NCBI RefSeq assembly: GCF_030506255.1
Contig: NZ_CP113431.1
Span: 1,612,001 to 1,676,000 of the forward strand
Source of the DNA: Nocardioides sp. Arc9.136
GTDB lineage: Bacteria > Actinomycetota > Actinomycetes > Propionibacteriales > Nocardioidaceae
Reading direction: 5' to 3'
Length of the DNA stretch: 64,000 nt
Of the stretch, positions 18,752 through 26,679 are shown one piece after another. Positions within the stretch are counted from its first letter, which is position 1. Each line of letters starts with the position of its first letter. The translations under genes and the position numbers were made by a program. The notes below the pieces were generated by a model. The model ran no database searches. It worked only from the letters and a program-made list of their open reading frames with translations, and was not told the origin of the DNA.

Positions 18752-19932
18752 GCGCAGACCCGGCCCGGTCCAGTGCCGGGCTGGCGGTCGAGGACCGGCT
18801 CTTCCGGGCGCTGGCCGTCCTGCGTGGGGTCACCCTGGCCAACGCGGTGGTGCTCAACCTCTACCGCGCCGAGAACTTCCAGCGCCCCGCCGGCGGGGTC
18901 GCCTGCGTGCTGGTGATGGCGGCGTGGACCGCCTTCGCCGTCTGGGCGTACGCCGCGCCCCGGCGCCGCACGGTCGTCCTGCTCGCCGCGGACCTCGCCG
19001 TGGCGGTCGCGCTGCTGGCGGCCACCCCCCTGGTGAAGGGCGACGGCTTCAACGCGACCGTCCCGGGGTTCTGGGTCGCGGGGGCGCTGCTGGCCTGGGC
19101 GGTCCGGTACCGCTGGGTGGGCGGCCTGGTGGCGGCCGCGGTGCTGGTGGCGGCCGACGTGCTGGTCCGCGAGGAGCTGACCCAGTCCAACTACGGCAAC
19201 GTCTTCCTGCTCTTCATCGGCGGTCCGATCGTCGGCTTCATGTGCGGGTCGCTGCAGGAGATGGCCGCCGAGCGCGACCGCGCCGAGCGGTCCGCCGCCG
19301 CGGCTGCGGAGCGCGCCCGGCTGGCACGCGCCGTGCACGACGGCGTGCTGCAGGTGCTCTCCCTGGTCCAGCGGCGCGGCGCCGAGCTCGGCGGCGAGGC
19401 GGCCGAGCTGGCGCGGCTCGCGGGCGAGCAGGAGTCCCGGCTGCGGACCCTGATCCGCACCCAGGAGCGCACGACCGACGAGGCCGCCGGCGGGAGCGGA
19501 GCCGGCGCGGTCCTCGACCTGGCGGCGGAGCTCGGCCGGCTGGAGTCCCGCGCCCAGGTGACCGTCGCCGCGCCGGCGACCCCGGTCGAGCTGCCGCGCG
19601 ACGTCGTGCGGGAGCTGTGCGCCGTGGTCGGCGCCTGCCTGGACAACGTCGCGAACCACGTGGGGGCGCAGGCTCCGGCCTGGGTGCTGCTCGAGGCGTT
19701 CCCCGACCGGGTCGAGCTCTCCGTGCGCGACGAGGGGCCCGGCATCCCCGAGGGCCGGCTCGAGCGGGCCGCGGCCGAGGGCCGGCTGGGCGTCAGCGAG
19801 TCGATCCGTGGCCGGGTCGCCGACCTCGGCGGGACCGCGACGCTGAGCACGGGCTCGTTCGGCACCGAGTGGGAGCTCGTCGTCCCGGTCCCCGCCCCCG
19901 GCTCCGCGGGAGCGGCGGACCGGCGCCGCTAG
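18748..19932 (+). CDS. macS: MacS-like membrane sensor histidine kinase
   Basis: About 394 residues. Five or six membrane helices (about residues 20-170) are followed by a coiled coil (EMAAERDRAERSAAAAAERARL), a HisKA_3 helix with phospho-acceptor His at about 197 (RLARAVHDGVLQVL) and an HATPase_c domain (ACLDNVANHV, VRDEGPGIPEG). The match to MacS, whose Streptomyces system affects morphology and antibiotic production, is from memory. The start is uncertain: CTG at 18748 overlaps the plsC stop and lies just after a purine-rich stretch, while the first in-frame GTG (18847) would cut into the first helix. Its likely partner regulator lies 1.6 kb downstream. Confidence 0.85.
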   Translation: MSADPARSSAGLAVEDRLFRALAVLRGVTLANAVVLNLYRAENFQRPAGGVACVLVMAAWTAFAVWAYAAPRRRTVVLLAADLAVAVALLAATPLVKGDGFNATVPGFWVAGALLAWAVRYRWVGGLVAAAVLVAADVLVREELTQSNYGNVFLLFIGGPIVGFMCGSLQEMAAERDRAERSAAAAAERARLARAVHDGVLQVLSLVQRRGAELGGEAAELARLAGEQESRLRTLIRTQERTTDEAAGGSGAGAVLDLAAELGRLESRAQVTVAAPATPVELPRDVVRELCAVVGACLDNVANHVGAQAPAWVLLEAFPDRVELSVRDEGPGIPEGRLERAAAEGRLGVSESIRGRVADLGGTATLSTGSFGTEWELVVPVPAPGSAGAADRRR

Positions 19933-19935
19933 TCT
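19930..19935 (+). promoter_or_regulatory. Leaderless -10 (TAGTCT) of the DUF2804 gene
   Basis: TAGTCT lies 6 nt before the GTG at 19942; its first three bases are also the stop codon of the kinase gene. No Shine-Dalgarno sequence is present. Confidence 0.5.
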
Positions 19936-19941
19936 CCGACC

Positions 19942-20967
19942 GTGCCTGTCAGACCCCAGCCCGTCAGCGAGCGGGAGATCACCGCCCCGGTCCCGCTCAC
20001 CTCTGCCGACGGCCGGCTCAACCCCGACGCGGTCGGCTGGACCCGCACCCCGCTGCTCACCACGGACGGAGTCGGTCGTGGCCGCCGCGGTCGGGGTCGC
20101 AACAAGCGCTGGGAGTACTGGGCGGTGACCACGCCGACCCACGTGGTGGCCCTGGTGACCTCCGACATCGACTACGCAGCCGTCCACGGCATCTGGCTGC
20201 TCGACCGCGCCACGGGTGAGTCGGTCGCCCACGACGCGATCGGCGTGACCGGCCGCAGCGCGACGCTGCCCGGCACGCTGGGCCACGGACCGGTCCGCTC
20301 GCGGACGCGCCGGCTGCGGATCGACGTCGAGGAGGTCGAGGGCGGGACCCGCCTGCGGGCGAGCGGGCCGCGGGTCGAGGTCGACGTGGTGGCGCACCGG
20401 CCGGAGGGGCACGAGTGCCTGGGCGTGGTGGTGCCGTGGAGCGACCGTCTCTTCCAGTACACCGTCAAGGACGTCGCGCGCCCCGCGACCGGCACGATCC
20501 GCCTCGACGGGCTCGCCGCCGACGTACCGGCGGGGGAGTCGTGGGCGACCCTCGACCACGGCCGCGGCCGGTGGCCCTACGACGTGCGCTGGAACTGGGG
20601 CGCCGGCGCCGGACGCACCGACGGCCACGTCGTCGGCATCCAGGTGGGCGGGCGCTGGACCGACGGCACCGGCTCGGTCGAGAACTCCCTCTACGTCGAC
20701 GGGCACCTCTCCAAGATCAGCGAGGAGCTGGTCTGGGACTACGACCGTGACGACTGGATGGCGCCCTGGCGGGTCTCGGGCGCCTCGGTCGACCTCGCCT
20801 TCACACCGTTCCACCTGCGCCGCTCCGTCACCGACCTGCGGGTCTTCGCGTCCCGCACCCACCAGTGCTTCGGGCACTGGGCGGGCCGGGTCCGCGACGA
20901 CTCGGGAACGTGGATGCGGGTGGCGGACGTGGTCGGCTGGGCCGAGGACGTCCACAACCGCTGGTGA
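19942..20967 (+). CDS. DUF2804 family protein
   Basis: A 341-residue protein of unknown function with no signal peptide or membrane helix. It matches DUF2804 by its beta-rich pattern and the conserved block DHGRGRWPYDVRWNWGAGAG, together with GIQVGGRWTDGTGSVENSLYVDG. Such proteins resemble lipocalin or hydroxyneurosporene-synthase-like beta barrels, but no activity is established to my knowledge. It sits between the MacS-like kinase and the flavin reductase and has its own leaderless-type promoter. GTG start. Confidence 0.85.
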   Translation: MPVRPQPVSEREITAPVPLTSADGRLNPDAVGWTRTPLLTTDGVGRGRRGRGRNKRWEYWAVTTPTHVVALVTSDIDYAAVHGIWLLDRATGESVAHDAIGVTGRSATLPGTLGHGPVRSRTRRLRIDVEEVEGGTRLRASGPRVEVDVVAHRPEGHECLGVVVPWSDRLFQYTVKDVARPATGTIRLDGLAADVPAGESWATLDHGRGRWPYDVRWNWGAGAGRTDGHVVGIQVGGRWTDGTGSVENSLYVDGHLSKISEELVWDYDRDDWMAPWRVSGASVDLAFTPFHLRRSVTDLRVFASRTHQCFGHWAGRVRDDSGTWMRVADVVGWAEDVHNRW

Positions 20968-20987
20968 CCCCGTCCGGCGGTGGTCGC

Positions 20988-20993
20988 TAGCCT
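20988..20993 (+). promoter_or_regulatory. Leaderless -10 (TAGCCT) of the flavin reductase-macR unit
   Basis: TAGCCT lies 8 nt before the ATG at 21002, with no Shine-Dalgarno sequence between. Confidence 0.45.
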
Positions 20994-21001
20994 CGGGCGC
21001 G

Positions 21002-21523
21002 ATGACCATCCACGACACCCACCCGTTCGCCGGTGAGGACGACCCGGTACGTCGCTTCCGGGGCCGGCTCGGCGGCACGGTCACCCTGTGGACGGCCGGG
21101 GCGGGCGCCGGACGGGCCGGGCTCACGGTGACGTCGCTGATGGTGGCCAACGGCGAGACGCCGCGGGTGCTCGCGCTGCTCGACCCCGACTCCGACCTCC
21201 TCGACGCCGTGCGCGACACGGGCCGGGCCGTCGTCCAGCTGCTCTCGTGGGCCGACCGCGGGCTCGCCGAGATGTTCGCCGGCACCGCACCGGCGCCGGG
21301 CGGGCTGTTCCGCCAGGCCGAGTTCGTGGACACCGCGCACGGCCCGCGGCTCGCCTCGACCACCACCTGGGCCGGTGTCGAGCTCGAGGAGGAGCGCGAG
21401 GTCGGCTGGTCGTCCCTGGTCACCTGCCGCCTCGTCGCGGCGGAGGCCGGCGAGGACGGCGACCCGCTCGGCCACCGGCGGGGACGCTGGCTGCGCCTGT
21501 CCCAGGAGAAGGGGGCCCCGTGA
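21002..21523 (+). CDS. Flavin reductase-like domain protein
   Basis: A 173-residue protein of the flavin-reductase-like FMN-binding split-barrel family. The N-terminal part RFRGRLGGTVTLWTAG and GLTVTSLMVANGETPRVLALLDPDSDLLDAV has the pattern of the FMN/NAD(P)H-binding core, and FRQAEFVDTAHGPRL follows. These proteins reduce free flavin for partner monooxygenases or bind flavin for other purposes; no partner is evident. It overlaps the response regulator by GTGA, so the two are translated together. Confidence 0.82.
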   Translation: MTIHDTHPFAGEDDPVRRFRGRLGGTVTLWTAGAGAGRAGLTVTSLMVANGETPRVLALLDPDSDLLDAVRDTGRAVVQLLSWADRGLAEMFAGTAPAPGGLFRQAEFVDTAHGPRLASTTTWAGVELEEEREVGWSSLVTCRLVAAEAGEDGDPLGHRRGRWLRLSQEKGAP

Positions 21524-22185
21524 CCGACCCGACGACGCCGATCCGCGTGATGGTCGTCGACGACCACCCGATGTGGCGCGACGCGGTCGAGCGGGACCTG
21601 CAGCAGGCCGGCTTCGAGGTCGTCGCGGTGGCCTCCACCGGCACCGAGGCGCTCGCGCGGTTCAAGGCGGCCCGGCCCCAGGTGGTCGTGCTGGACCTGC
21701 AGATCCCCGAGCCCGACGGCGTCGGTGTCACCCGCGAGGCGCTGGCCCACGACCCGTCGGCGCGGGTGCTCGTGCTGAGCGCGAGCGGGGAGCAGGCCGA
21801 CGTGCTGGAGGCGGTCAAGGCCGGCGCGACCGGCTACCTGGTCAAGTCCGCCTCGCGGCAGGAGCTCCTCGACGCCGTACGCCGCGTGGCGCGCGGCGAC
21901 ACCGTGTTCACCCCCGGCCTCGCCGGCCTGGTGCTCGGCGAGTTCCGGCGGCTCTCGGACCCCGCGGCGGCCACCGACCCGACGCAGCCGCAGCTGACCG
22001 AGCGCGAGACCGAGGTGCTCAAGATGGTCGCGAAGGGGATGTCGTACAAGCAGATCGCCGAGCGGCTCGTGCTCTCCCACCGCACCGTGCAGAACCACGT
22101 GCAGAACACCCTGCGCAAGCTCCAGATGCACAACCGGGTCGAGCTCACGCGCTGGGCGATCGAGCAGGGCCTGGACGAGGACTGA
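21520..22185 (+). CDS. macR: MacR-like LuxR-type response regulator
   Basis: A 221-residue regulator. The receiver domain (about 9-125) has D14/D15, phospho-acceptor D59 in VVVLDLQI and the Lys of LVKSASR. The GerE helix-turn-helix is at about 155-215 (QLTERETEVLKMVAKGMSYKQIAERL, LSHRTVQNHVQNTLRKL). The helix is of the MacR/DegU-like type. GTG start, overlapping the flavin reductase stop. The likely kinase is the MacS-like protein two genes upstream, as HisKA_3 kinases pair with LuxR regulators. Confidence 0.9.
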   Translation: MTDPTTPIRVMVVDDHPMWRDAVERDLQQAGFEVVAVASTGTEALARFKAARPQVVVLDLQIPEPDGVGVTREALAHDPSARVLVLSASGEQADVLEAVKAGATGYLVKSASRQELLDAVRRVARGDTVFTPGLAGLVLGEFRRLSDPAAATDPTQPQLTERETEVLKMVAKGMSYKQIAERLVLSHRTVQNHVQNTLRKLQMHNRVELTRWAIEQGLDED

Positions 22186-22193
22186 TCTCGGCT

Positions 22194-22261
22194 CCCCTGC
22201 AGGGGTCCCCGGTGCACCGGGGACTCCCGCGCTTACCGGGGCAGATCTGCCCCGGTAAGCG
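22194..22261. repeat. Three consecutive perfect palindromes
   Basis: Three perfect palindromes lie head to tail between the convergent macR and MpaB genes: 12 bp (22194-22205), 18 bp (22206-22223) and 32 bp (22230-22261, centred on GGGGCAGATCTGCCCC). As RNA each could fold into a hairpin on either strand, so together they may form a strong bidirectional terminator. The exact symmetry, with no loop, is also what a protein-binding site or a dispersed repeat element would show. Confidence 0.75.
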
Positions 22262-22333
22262 AGGGACTGCCCCGGGAAGTGGGAGCAGTGGGGCTCGAGT
22301 GACGCCGACCGACGGCCCGCCCGGCCAGCTCGG

Positions 22334-23563
22334 TCAGCCGCGGGCGGGGTGCGGCCTCCCGCCGCCGGGGGAGGCGTCGACGAGGTCGTGCTGCACGCCG
22401 TACCGCGCGCGCAGCCGGGCGTCCTGGGCCTCGCGGTACCGCTCGCCCCGGCGGGTGCGCGGCCCGAGGGTCGGCGGCAGCCGGTCGAGCGCGGCGTTCA
22501 CCGCGCCGAGCACCGGCCCGGCGGCGCGGACCGCGTGCTTGAGCTGCGTGTCGGCGATGCCGAGCTCGTCGGCGATCGCGTCCCCGATGAAGACCCGCTC
22601 CAGCGCGGCGACGACGGTCGGTGCGACCGGGTGCAGCACGGGCGGGACGAGCTGCTCGATCTCCGGCACGAGGAAGTCCGAGCCGATCGCGCCCACCAGC
22701 TCGCGGCAGTACTCGTCCACCGGCGGCCGGGTGAGCAGGTAGATCCCCTCGAGCGCCTCCTGCTCCGCCTCGTCGGTGGGCAGGAGCGCGGGGTCGATGC
22801 CGAGCAGGTGGCCGAGGTAGCGCCAGCGGGCGTAGTACGCCGCCTGCTCCTCCGGACGGTACGGCGCACCGATGGCGCGCATGCCGCGCAGCGGGATCAG
22901 GCAGAACTCGACCAGGGTGTAGGCCAGGTAGGACTGGCAGATCGGGACGCCCCAGGCGGCGAGGTCCCAGGCATCGTCGTCGAGCAGCGAGCGTCGCACC
23001 AGCGCGTGGATGACCCGCACCCGCACGGTGAGCTCGAAGCCGTCGGCGAAGCGGGACAGGCCGCCCTGCGCGTTCGCCGCGACCAGCCAGGAGGCGACCT
23101 CGATGGTGCGCATGCCGGCGTTCTCGATGTAGCGGCCGGTCATCTCCAGCGGCCGCGAGGCCGCCGAGTTGGCGTAGCCGCTCACCAGGGACGCCGCGCC
23201 GAGCACGATGCCGGCCTGCCGGGTGTAGCGGCCCAGGTGCGCACCGGCCCGGTCGATCCCCTCGAGGTCGACCCACTCCGGGGTGGCGTCCAGCTGGGCG
23301 AACAGCGCGCGCAGCGAGTCCGGCGCGTCCGGCACCGCCCCGATGCCCTCGCGGCAGGCGGTGCGCAGCATCCGCATCGCCCTGCCGTGCCCCAGGCGCG
23401 GGACGTCCGCGACGAAGGCGTCGGCCAGCGGGTCGCCGTCCCACATCGCGGCGAGGTACGTCGCCGCCAGCTGCGGGTAGCGCTGCCGCGCCAGCTCGAC
23501 GTGGCGCAGGGTGGCGGGCAGGGGGCGCTCGGCGAGGAGTCGGCCGGTGGTCGCGGCTTGCAT
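22334..23563 (-). CDS. Oxygenase of the MpaB/latex-clearing-protein family (DUF2236)
   Basis: A 409-residue protein matching the DUF2236/MpaB fold, which includes b-type haem oxygenases such as latex clearing protein Lcp and the fungal MpaB. RYTRQAGIVLGAASLVSGYANSAAS and the segment VRVRVIHALVRRSLL agree with that family; His186 in the latter corresponds to the haem-ligand region of Lcp. No signal peptide is visible, so it is probably cytoplasmic and not an extracellular rubber oxygenase. A TetR-family regulator is divergent with 71 bases between, and probably controls it. Substrate unknown. Confidence 0.82.
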   Translation of the reverse strand: MQAATTGRLLAERPLPATLRHVELARQRYPQLAATYLAAMWDGDPLADAFVADVPRLGHGRAMRMLRTACREGIGAVPDAPDSLRALFAQLDATPEWVDLEGIDRAGAHLGRYTRQAGIVLGAASLVSGYANSAASRPLEMTGRYIENAGMRTIEVASWLVAANAQGGLSRFADGFELTVRVRVIHALVRRSLLDDDAWDLAAWGVPICQSYLAYTLVEFCLIPLRGMRAIGAPYRPEEQAAYYARWRYLGHLLGIDPALLPTDEAEQEALEGIYLLTRPPVDEYCRELVGAIGSDFLVPEIEQLVPPVLHPVAPTVVAALERVFIGDAIADELGIADTQLKHAVRAAGPVLGAVNAALDRLPPTLGPRTRRGERYREAQDARLRARYGVQHDLVDASPGGGRPHPARG

Positions 23564-23569
23564 GCCACG

Positions 23570-23608
23570 ACCCTAGAAGTGAGGATGTCTCACCTTCCAT
23601 TCACTTCT
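23570..23608. promoter_or_regulatory. Divergent promoter and probable TetR operator
   Basis: Minus-strand TAGGGT (23570-23575) lies 6 nt before the MpaB ATG. An inverted repeat AGAAGTGA (23575-23582) / TCACTTCT (23601-23608) starts at that hexamer and encloses a smaller repeat GTGAG (23579-23583) / CTCAC (23589-23593). TetR proteins bind such sites and block the promoter. Confidence 0.6.
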
Positions 23609-23634
23609 CTCCGGTCTCCCGACAGGACGTCGAC

Positions 23635-24240
23635 ATGGCCCACAAGCAGCGGATCCTGCCCACGCAGCAACGTGCCGTGCAGATGCGCAGGGCCCTGCTC
23701 GACGCTGCCCTTCACCTTCTCGGCGAGCGCGGCGCCGCCGGGCTGACCACCACCGCGATCGTGGAGCGCGCCCACGTCAGCACCGGCACCTTCTACCGGT
23801 ACTTCAACGACAAGGCGGAGATCGTCACGGCGCTGCGCGACGAGGCCGTCGCGGCGGTCGACCGGGACCTCCGCGAGGCGGTGGTCCGCGCGCTCGACCT
23901 CGACCTGCCCGACGCGGTACGCGAGATCGTCTCGACGCTGGTGTCCGGCTTCGAGGAGCACGGCCCGGTCGTGCTGGCCGTCGTCGACGCCCAACCGGGC
24001 GGCATCAACGCCAACGTGCTGCCGGAGATCGAGCGGGACCTCTTCCACCTCGCGGCCGTGATCCCGCGGCGGCACCTGCCCGGCGTGCCCCCCGAGCGGC
24101 TGGAGGCGCTGGTGTTCATGACCATGGGCGTGGTGGTCGCGACCTCGCTGCGGATCGCGCTGTTCCGCCCGCCGGGCTCGGACCGTGAGGCGCTGGTCGA
24201 CGTGGCGACCTCGATGCTCGTCGCGGGGCTGCGGTCCTGA
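23635..24240 (+). CDS. TetR-family transcriptional regulator
   Basis: A 201-residue regulator. The N-terminal TetR helix-turn-helix (about residues 15-65) reads RRALLDAALHLLGERGAAGLTTTAIVERAHVSTGTFYRYFNDKAE in consecutive pieces, a canonical match. The C-terminal helical domain would bind a small ligand. It is divergent from the MpaB oxygenase, and an inverted repeat lies between them, so it most likely represses the oxygenase and itself. The ligand is unknown. Confidence 0.92.
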   Translation: MAHKQRILPTQQRAVQMRRALLDAALHLLGERGAAGLTTTAIVERAHVSTGTFYRYFNDKAEIVTALRDEAVAAVDRDLREAVVRALDLDLPDAVREIVSTLVSGFEEHGPVVLAVVDAQPGGINANVLPEIERDLFHLAAVIPRRHLPGVPPERLEALVFMTMGVVVATSLRIALFRPPGSDREALVDVATSMLVAGLRS

Positions 24241-24270
24241 CCGGCGGCGCGCTCGCGGGCGGGGCATGGG

Positions 24271-24276
24271 TAGGTT
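24271..24276 (+). promoter_or_regulatory. Leaderless -10 (TAGGTT) of the coiled-coil gene
   Basis: TAGGTT lies exactly 6 nt before the ATG at 24283; no Shine-Dalgarno sequence is present. Confidence 0.5.
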
Positions 24277-24282
24277 CCCGGC

Positions 24283-25182
24283 ATGGCCGACGCGACGAGC
24301 GAGCTGCTGGCGATCGCCGACGAGCTCTACGCGCTCGACCTCGCGGAGTTCACCCCGGCACGCGACGCCCGGGCCAAGGAGCTCAAGGGCACCGACCTGG
24401 CCAAGCCCGTCAAGGCGCTGCGGAAGCCCGCGACGGCCGCGTGGGTGGTCAACCTGCTCGTGCGGCACGAGACCGAGCAGGTCGAGCAGGTGCTGGCCGT
24501 CGGTGCGGCCCTGCGCGAGGCGCAGGCGTCGATGTCGGGGGAGGAGCTGCGCGCGCTGACCCGCCAGCGCCGCCAGCTCACGGCCGCGGTCACCAGCCAG
24601 GCCCGCGCCGTGGCCAAGGAGCACGGCCTCCGCGTCACCGATGCGGTGGCCGACCAGGTCGAGGCCACGCTCACCGCCGCGATGGTGGACGAGGGCTGCG
24701 CGAAGGCGGTCCGCAGCGGCCTGCTCGTGGCGTCCATCGAGGCGACCGGCGTCGAGGAGGCGGACGCGGGTGCGGCCGTGGCGCTGCCCGAGGCGCTCGG
24801 GTTCGCCGCCGTCCCACGGGAGTCCGCACCGCCGCCCTCGCGGCCGAGGCTGGAGGTCGTCCCCGACCCGGAGGCGGACGCCAAGGTCCGCCGCGCCGCC
24901 GAGGAGAAGCTGGCGCAGGCCGAGTCCGAGCTCGCCGAGGCACAGTCGGACCTCGACGAGGCGGGCGAGGAGGTCTCCCGCCTGGAGGCCCGCGGCCTCC
25001 AGCTCCAGGCCGAGATCGACGAGCTCAAGGCCAGGATCGCGGCGCTCGAGGAGGACCACGACGCCCTCGACGAGGAGCTGGCCGACGCCGAGGACACCCG
25101 CGACGAGGCCAGCGCCGCGGTCGACGACCTCACCCGCGCGCGCGACGCGGCCAGGGCGGCGCTGGAGGGGCTCGGCGGGTGA
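24283..25182 (+). CDS. Coiled-coil protein of unknown function
   Basis: A 299-residue cytoplasmic protein. The N-terminal domain (about 1-165) is helical with conserved-looking blocks (ELYALDLAEFTPARDARAK, KALRKPATAAWVVNLLVRH). A Pro-rich linker follows, then a long acidic coiled coil from about 205 to the end, rich in Glu, Ala and Leu heptads. I do not recognise a function; similar proteins occur widely in actinobacteria as hypotheticals. It is monocistronic, and its stop lies just before a hairpin shared with glpK. Confidence 0.8.
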   Translation: MADATSELLAIADELYALDLAEFTPARDARAKELKGTDLAKPVKALRKPATAAWVVNLLVRHETEQVEQVLAVGAALREAQASMSGEELRALTRQRRQLTAAVTSQARAVAKEHGLRVTDAVADQVEATLTAAMVDEGCAKAVRSGLLVASIEATGVEEADAGAAVALPEALGFAAVPRESAPPPSRPRLEVVPDPEADAKVRRAAEEKLAQAESELAEAQSDLDEAGEEVSRLEARGLQLQAEIDELKARIAALEEDHDALDEELADAEDTRDEASAAVDDLTRARDAARAALEGLGG

Positions 25183-25190
25183 GGCGGCGG

Positions 25191-25207
25191 CTGAGGCCGG
25201 GCCTCAG
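25191..25207. terminator. Hairpin between the coiled-coil gene and glpK
   Basis: CTGAGGCC / GGCCTCAG inverted repeat around a single G, overlapping the glpK stop codon. It could terminate both convergent transcripts, though there is no T-run. Confidence 0.4.
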
Positions 25208-26679
25208 ACCTGCGCCCACCCCTTCGAGCGCTCCACGGCCTCGCGCCACCGCACGTGGGAGGCGTCGTACGCCGTGCGGTCGCGGCCGGGGGTGAAGGAG
25301 CGGTCGAGCGCCCAGGTCTCCCGCAGCTCGTCGGTCGACGACCAGACGCCGGTGCCGAGGCCGGCGAGGAACGCCGCACCGAGGGCCGTCGTCTCGACCA
25401 GCTCGGGCCGCTCGACGGGCACGCCGATCTGGTCGGCCTGGACCTGGCAGAGCAGGTCGTTGGCCGAGGCACCGCCGTCGACCCGCAGCGACGACAGCGC
25501 GGCGGGCATGGTCTCGAGCACGTCGCGGACCTCGAAGGCGATCGCCTCGAGGGTCGCGCGGACCAGGTGCGCCCGCGTGGTGCCGCGGGTGACGCCGATG
25601 ATCAGCCCGCGGGCGTGCGGGTCCCAGTGCGGGGCGCCGAGCCCGGTGAGCGCGGGGACGAAGACGACGCCCTCGCTGGAGGGCACCGTCGCGGCGATGG
25701 CCGCGGTCTCCGCGGCCGAGCCGACGACCTGGAGACCGTCGCGCAGCCACTGCACCGCCGCGCCGGTCACGAAGATGGCGCCCTCGAGCGCGTAGGTCAG
25801 CTCGCCGTCGGGGGAGCGCCAGGCGGCGGTCGACAGCAGCCCGGCGTCGGACCGGGGCAGCTCGGTGCCGCAGTTGGTGAGGATGAACGAGCCGGTGCCG
25901 TAGGTGCACTTGGAGTCGCCCACGTCGAAGCAGGTCTGGCCGAAGAGCGCGGACTGCTGGTCCCCGGCGATGCCCGCGATCGGCAGGGACAGGTCGAGGA
26001 AGGACCGGGGGTCGGTGACGGCCAGCTCGCCCCAGTTGGGCACCAGCTCGGGCAGCGCGTCGCGCGGCACGCCGAAGAGCCCGCACAGCTCGTCGCTCCA
26101 GTCGCCGGTGCCGAGGTCCATCAGCAGCGTGCGGCAGGCGTTGGAGACATCGGTGACGTGGTGCAGGCCGCGCGTCATCCGGGCGACCAGGTAGGAGTCG
26201 ACCGTGCCGACGGCGTACCGGCCCTCCTCGACCAGCGCCCACGTGTGCGGCTCGTGCTCGGCGATCCACGCCAGCTTGGTGCCGGAGAAGTACGGGTCCA
26301 GGCGCAGCCCGGTCAGCTCGGCGACCCGGTCCTCGTGCCCGCCGTCGCGCAGGCGCGTGCAGATGTCGGCGGTGCGCCGGTCCTGCCACACGATCGCCCG
26401 GCGCGGCGACCCCAGGGTCTCCCGGTCCCACAGCAGGACCGTCTCGCGCTGGTTGGTGATCCCGACGCCTCGCAGCTCGGAGCGGTCGACCCGGCCCAGC
26501 ACCTCGCGGCACGCCTCGAGCGTGGCCTGCCAGATCTCCTCCGGGGAGTGCTCGACCCAGCCGGGCTGCGGGAAGTGCTGGGCGAACTCCTGGTAGCCCT
26601 TGGCGGCGATCCGGCCGTCCGGGGTGACGACGACGGCGGTGACGCCGGTGGTGCCGGCGTCGATCGCCAGCACGCTCAC
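25204..26679 (-). CDS. glpK: Glycerol kinase
   Basis: A 491-residue FGGY carbohydrate kinase that phosphorylates glycerol with ATP. The N-terminal ATP motif AIDAGTTGVTAVV, GITNQRETVLLWDR, the central GIAGDQQSALFGQ (catalytic Asp) and the C-terminal LRVDGGASANDLLCQVQADQIGVPV are all as in GlpK; DxGTT and GDQQ indicate an active enzyme. It overlaps the upstream DUF1028 gene by GTGA, so they are co-translated. No glycerol facilitator or glpD is in the window. Confidence 0.94.
   Translation of the reverse strand: MSVLAIDAGTTGVTAVVVTPDGRIAAKGYQEFAQHFPQPGWVEHSPEEIWQATLEACREVLGRVDRSELRGVGITNQRETVLLWDRETLGSPRRAIVWQDRRTADICTRLRDGGHEDRVAELTGLRLDPYFSGTKLAWIAEHEPHTWALVEEGRYAVGTVDSYLVARMTRGLHHVTDVSNACRTLLMDLGTGDWSDELCGLFGVPRDALPELVPNWGELAVTDPRSFLDLSLPIAGIAGDQQSALFGQTCFDVGDSKCTYGTGSFILTNCGTELPRSDAGLLSTAAWRSPDGELTYALEGAIFVTGAAVQWLRDGLQVVGSAAETAAIAATVPSSEGVVFVPALTGLGAPHWDPHARGLIIGVTRGTTRAHLVRATLEAIAFEVRDVLETMPAALSSLRVDGGASANDLLCQVQADQIGVPVERPELVETTALGAAFLAGLGTGVWSSTDELRETWALDRSFTPGRDRTAYDASHVRWREAVERSKGWAQV

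Noticed and set aside
18649..22131. 1160-codon open frame on the minus strand
   Set aside because: Antisense to macS, the DUF2804 gene, the flavin reductase and macR, all with recognisable domains. No family motif in the translation.
22230..22261. Attachment site or insertion-element end
   Set aside because: No integrase, transposase or target duplication is nearby, and the sequence is symmetric on itself.
22334..23563. Secreted rubber oxygenase (Lcp)
   Set aside because: The fold matches, but there is no Tat or Sec signal peptide, so only the wider MpaB/DUF2236 family is supported.
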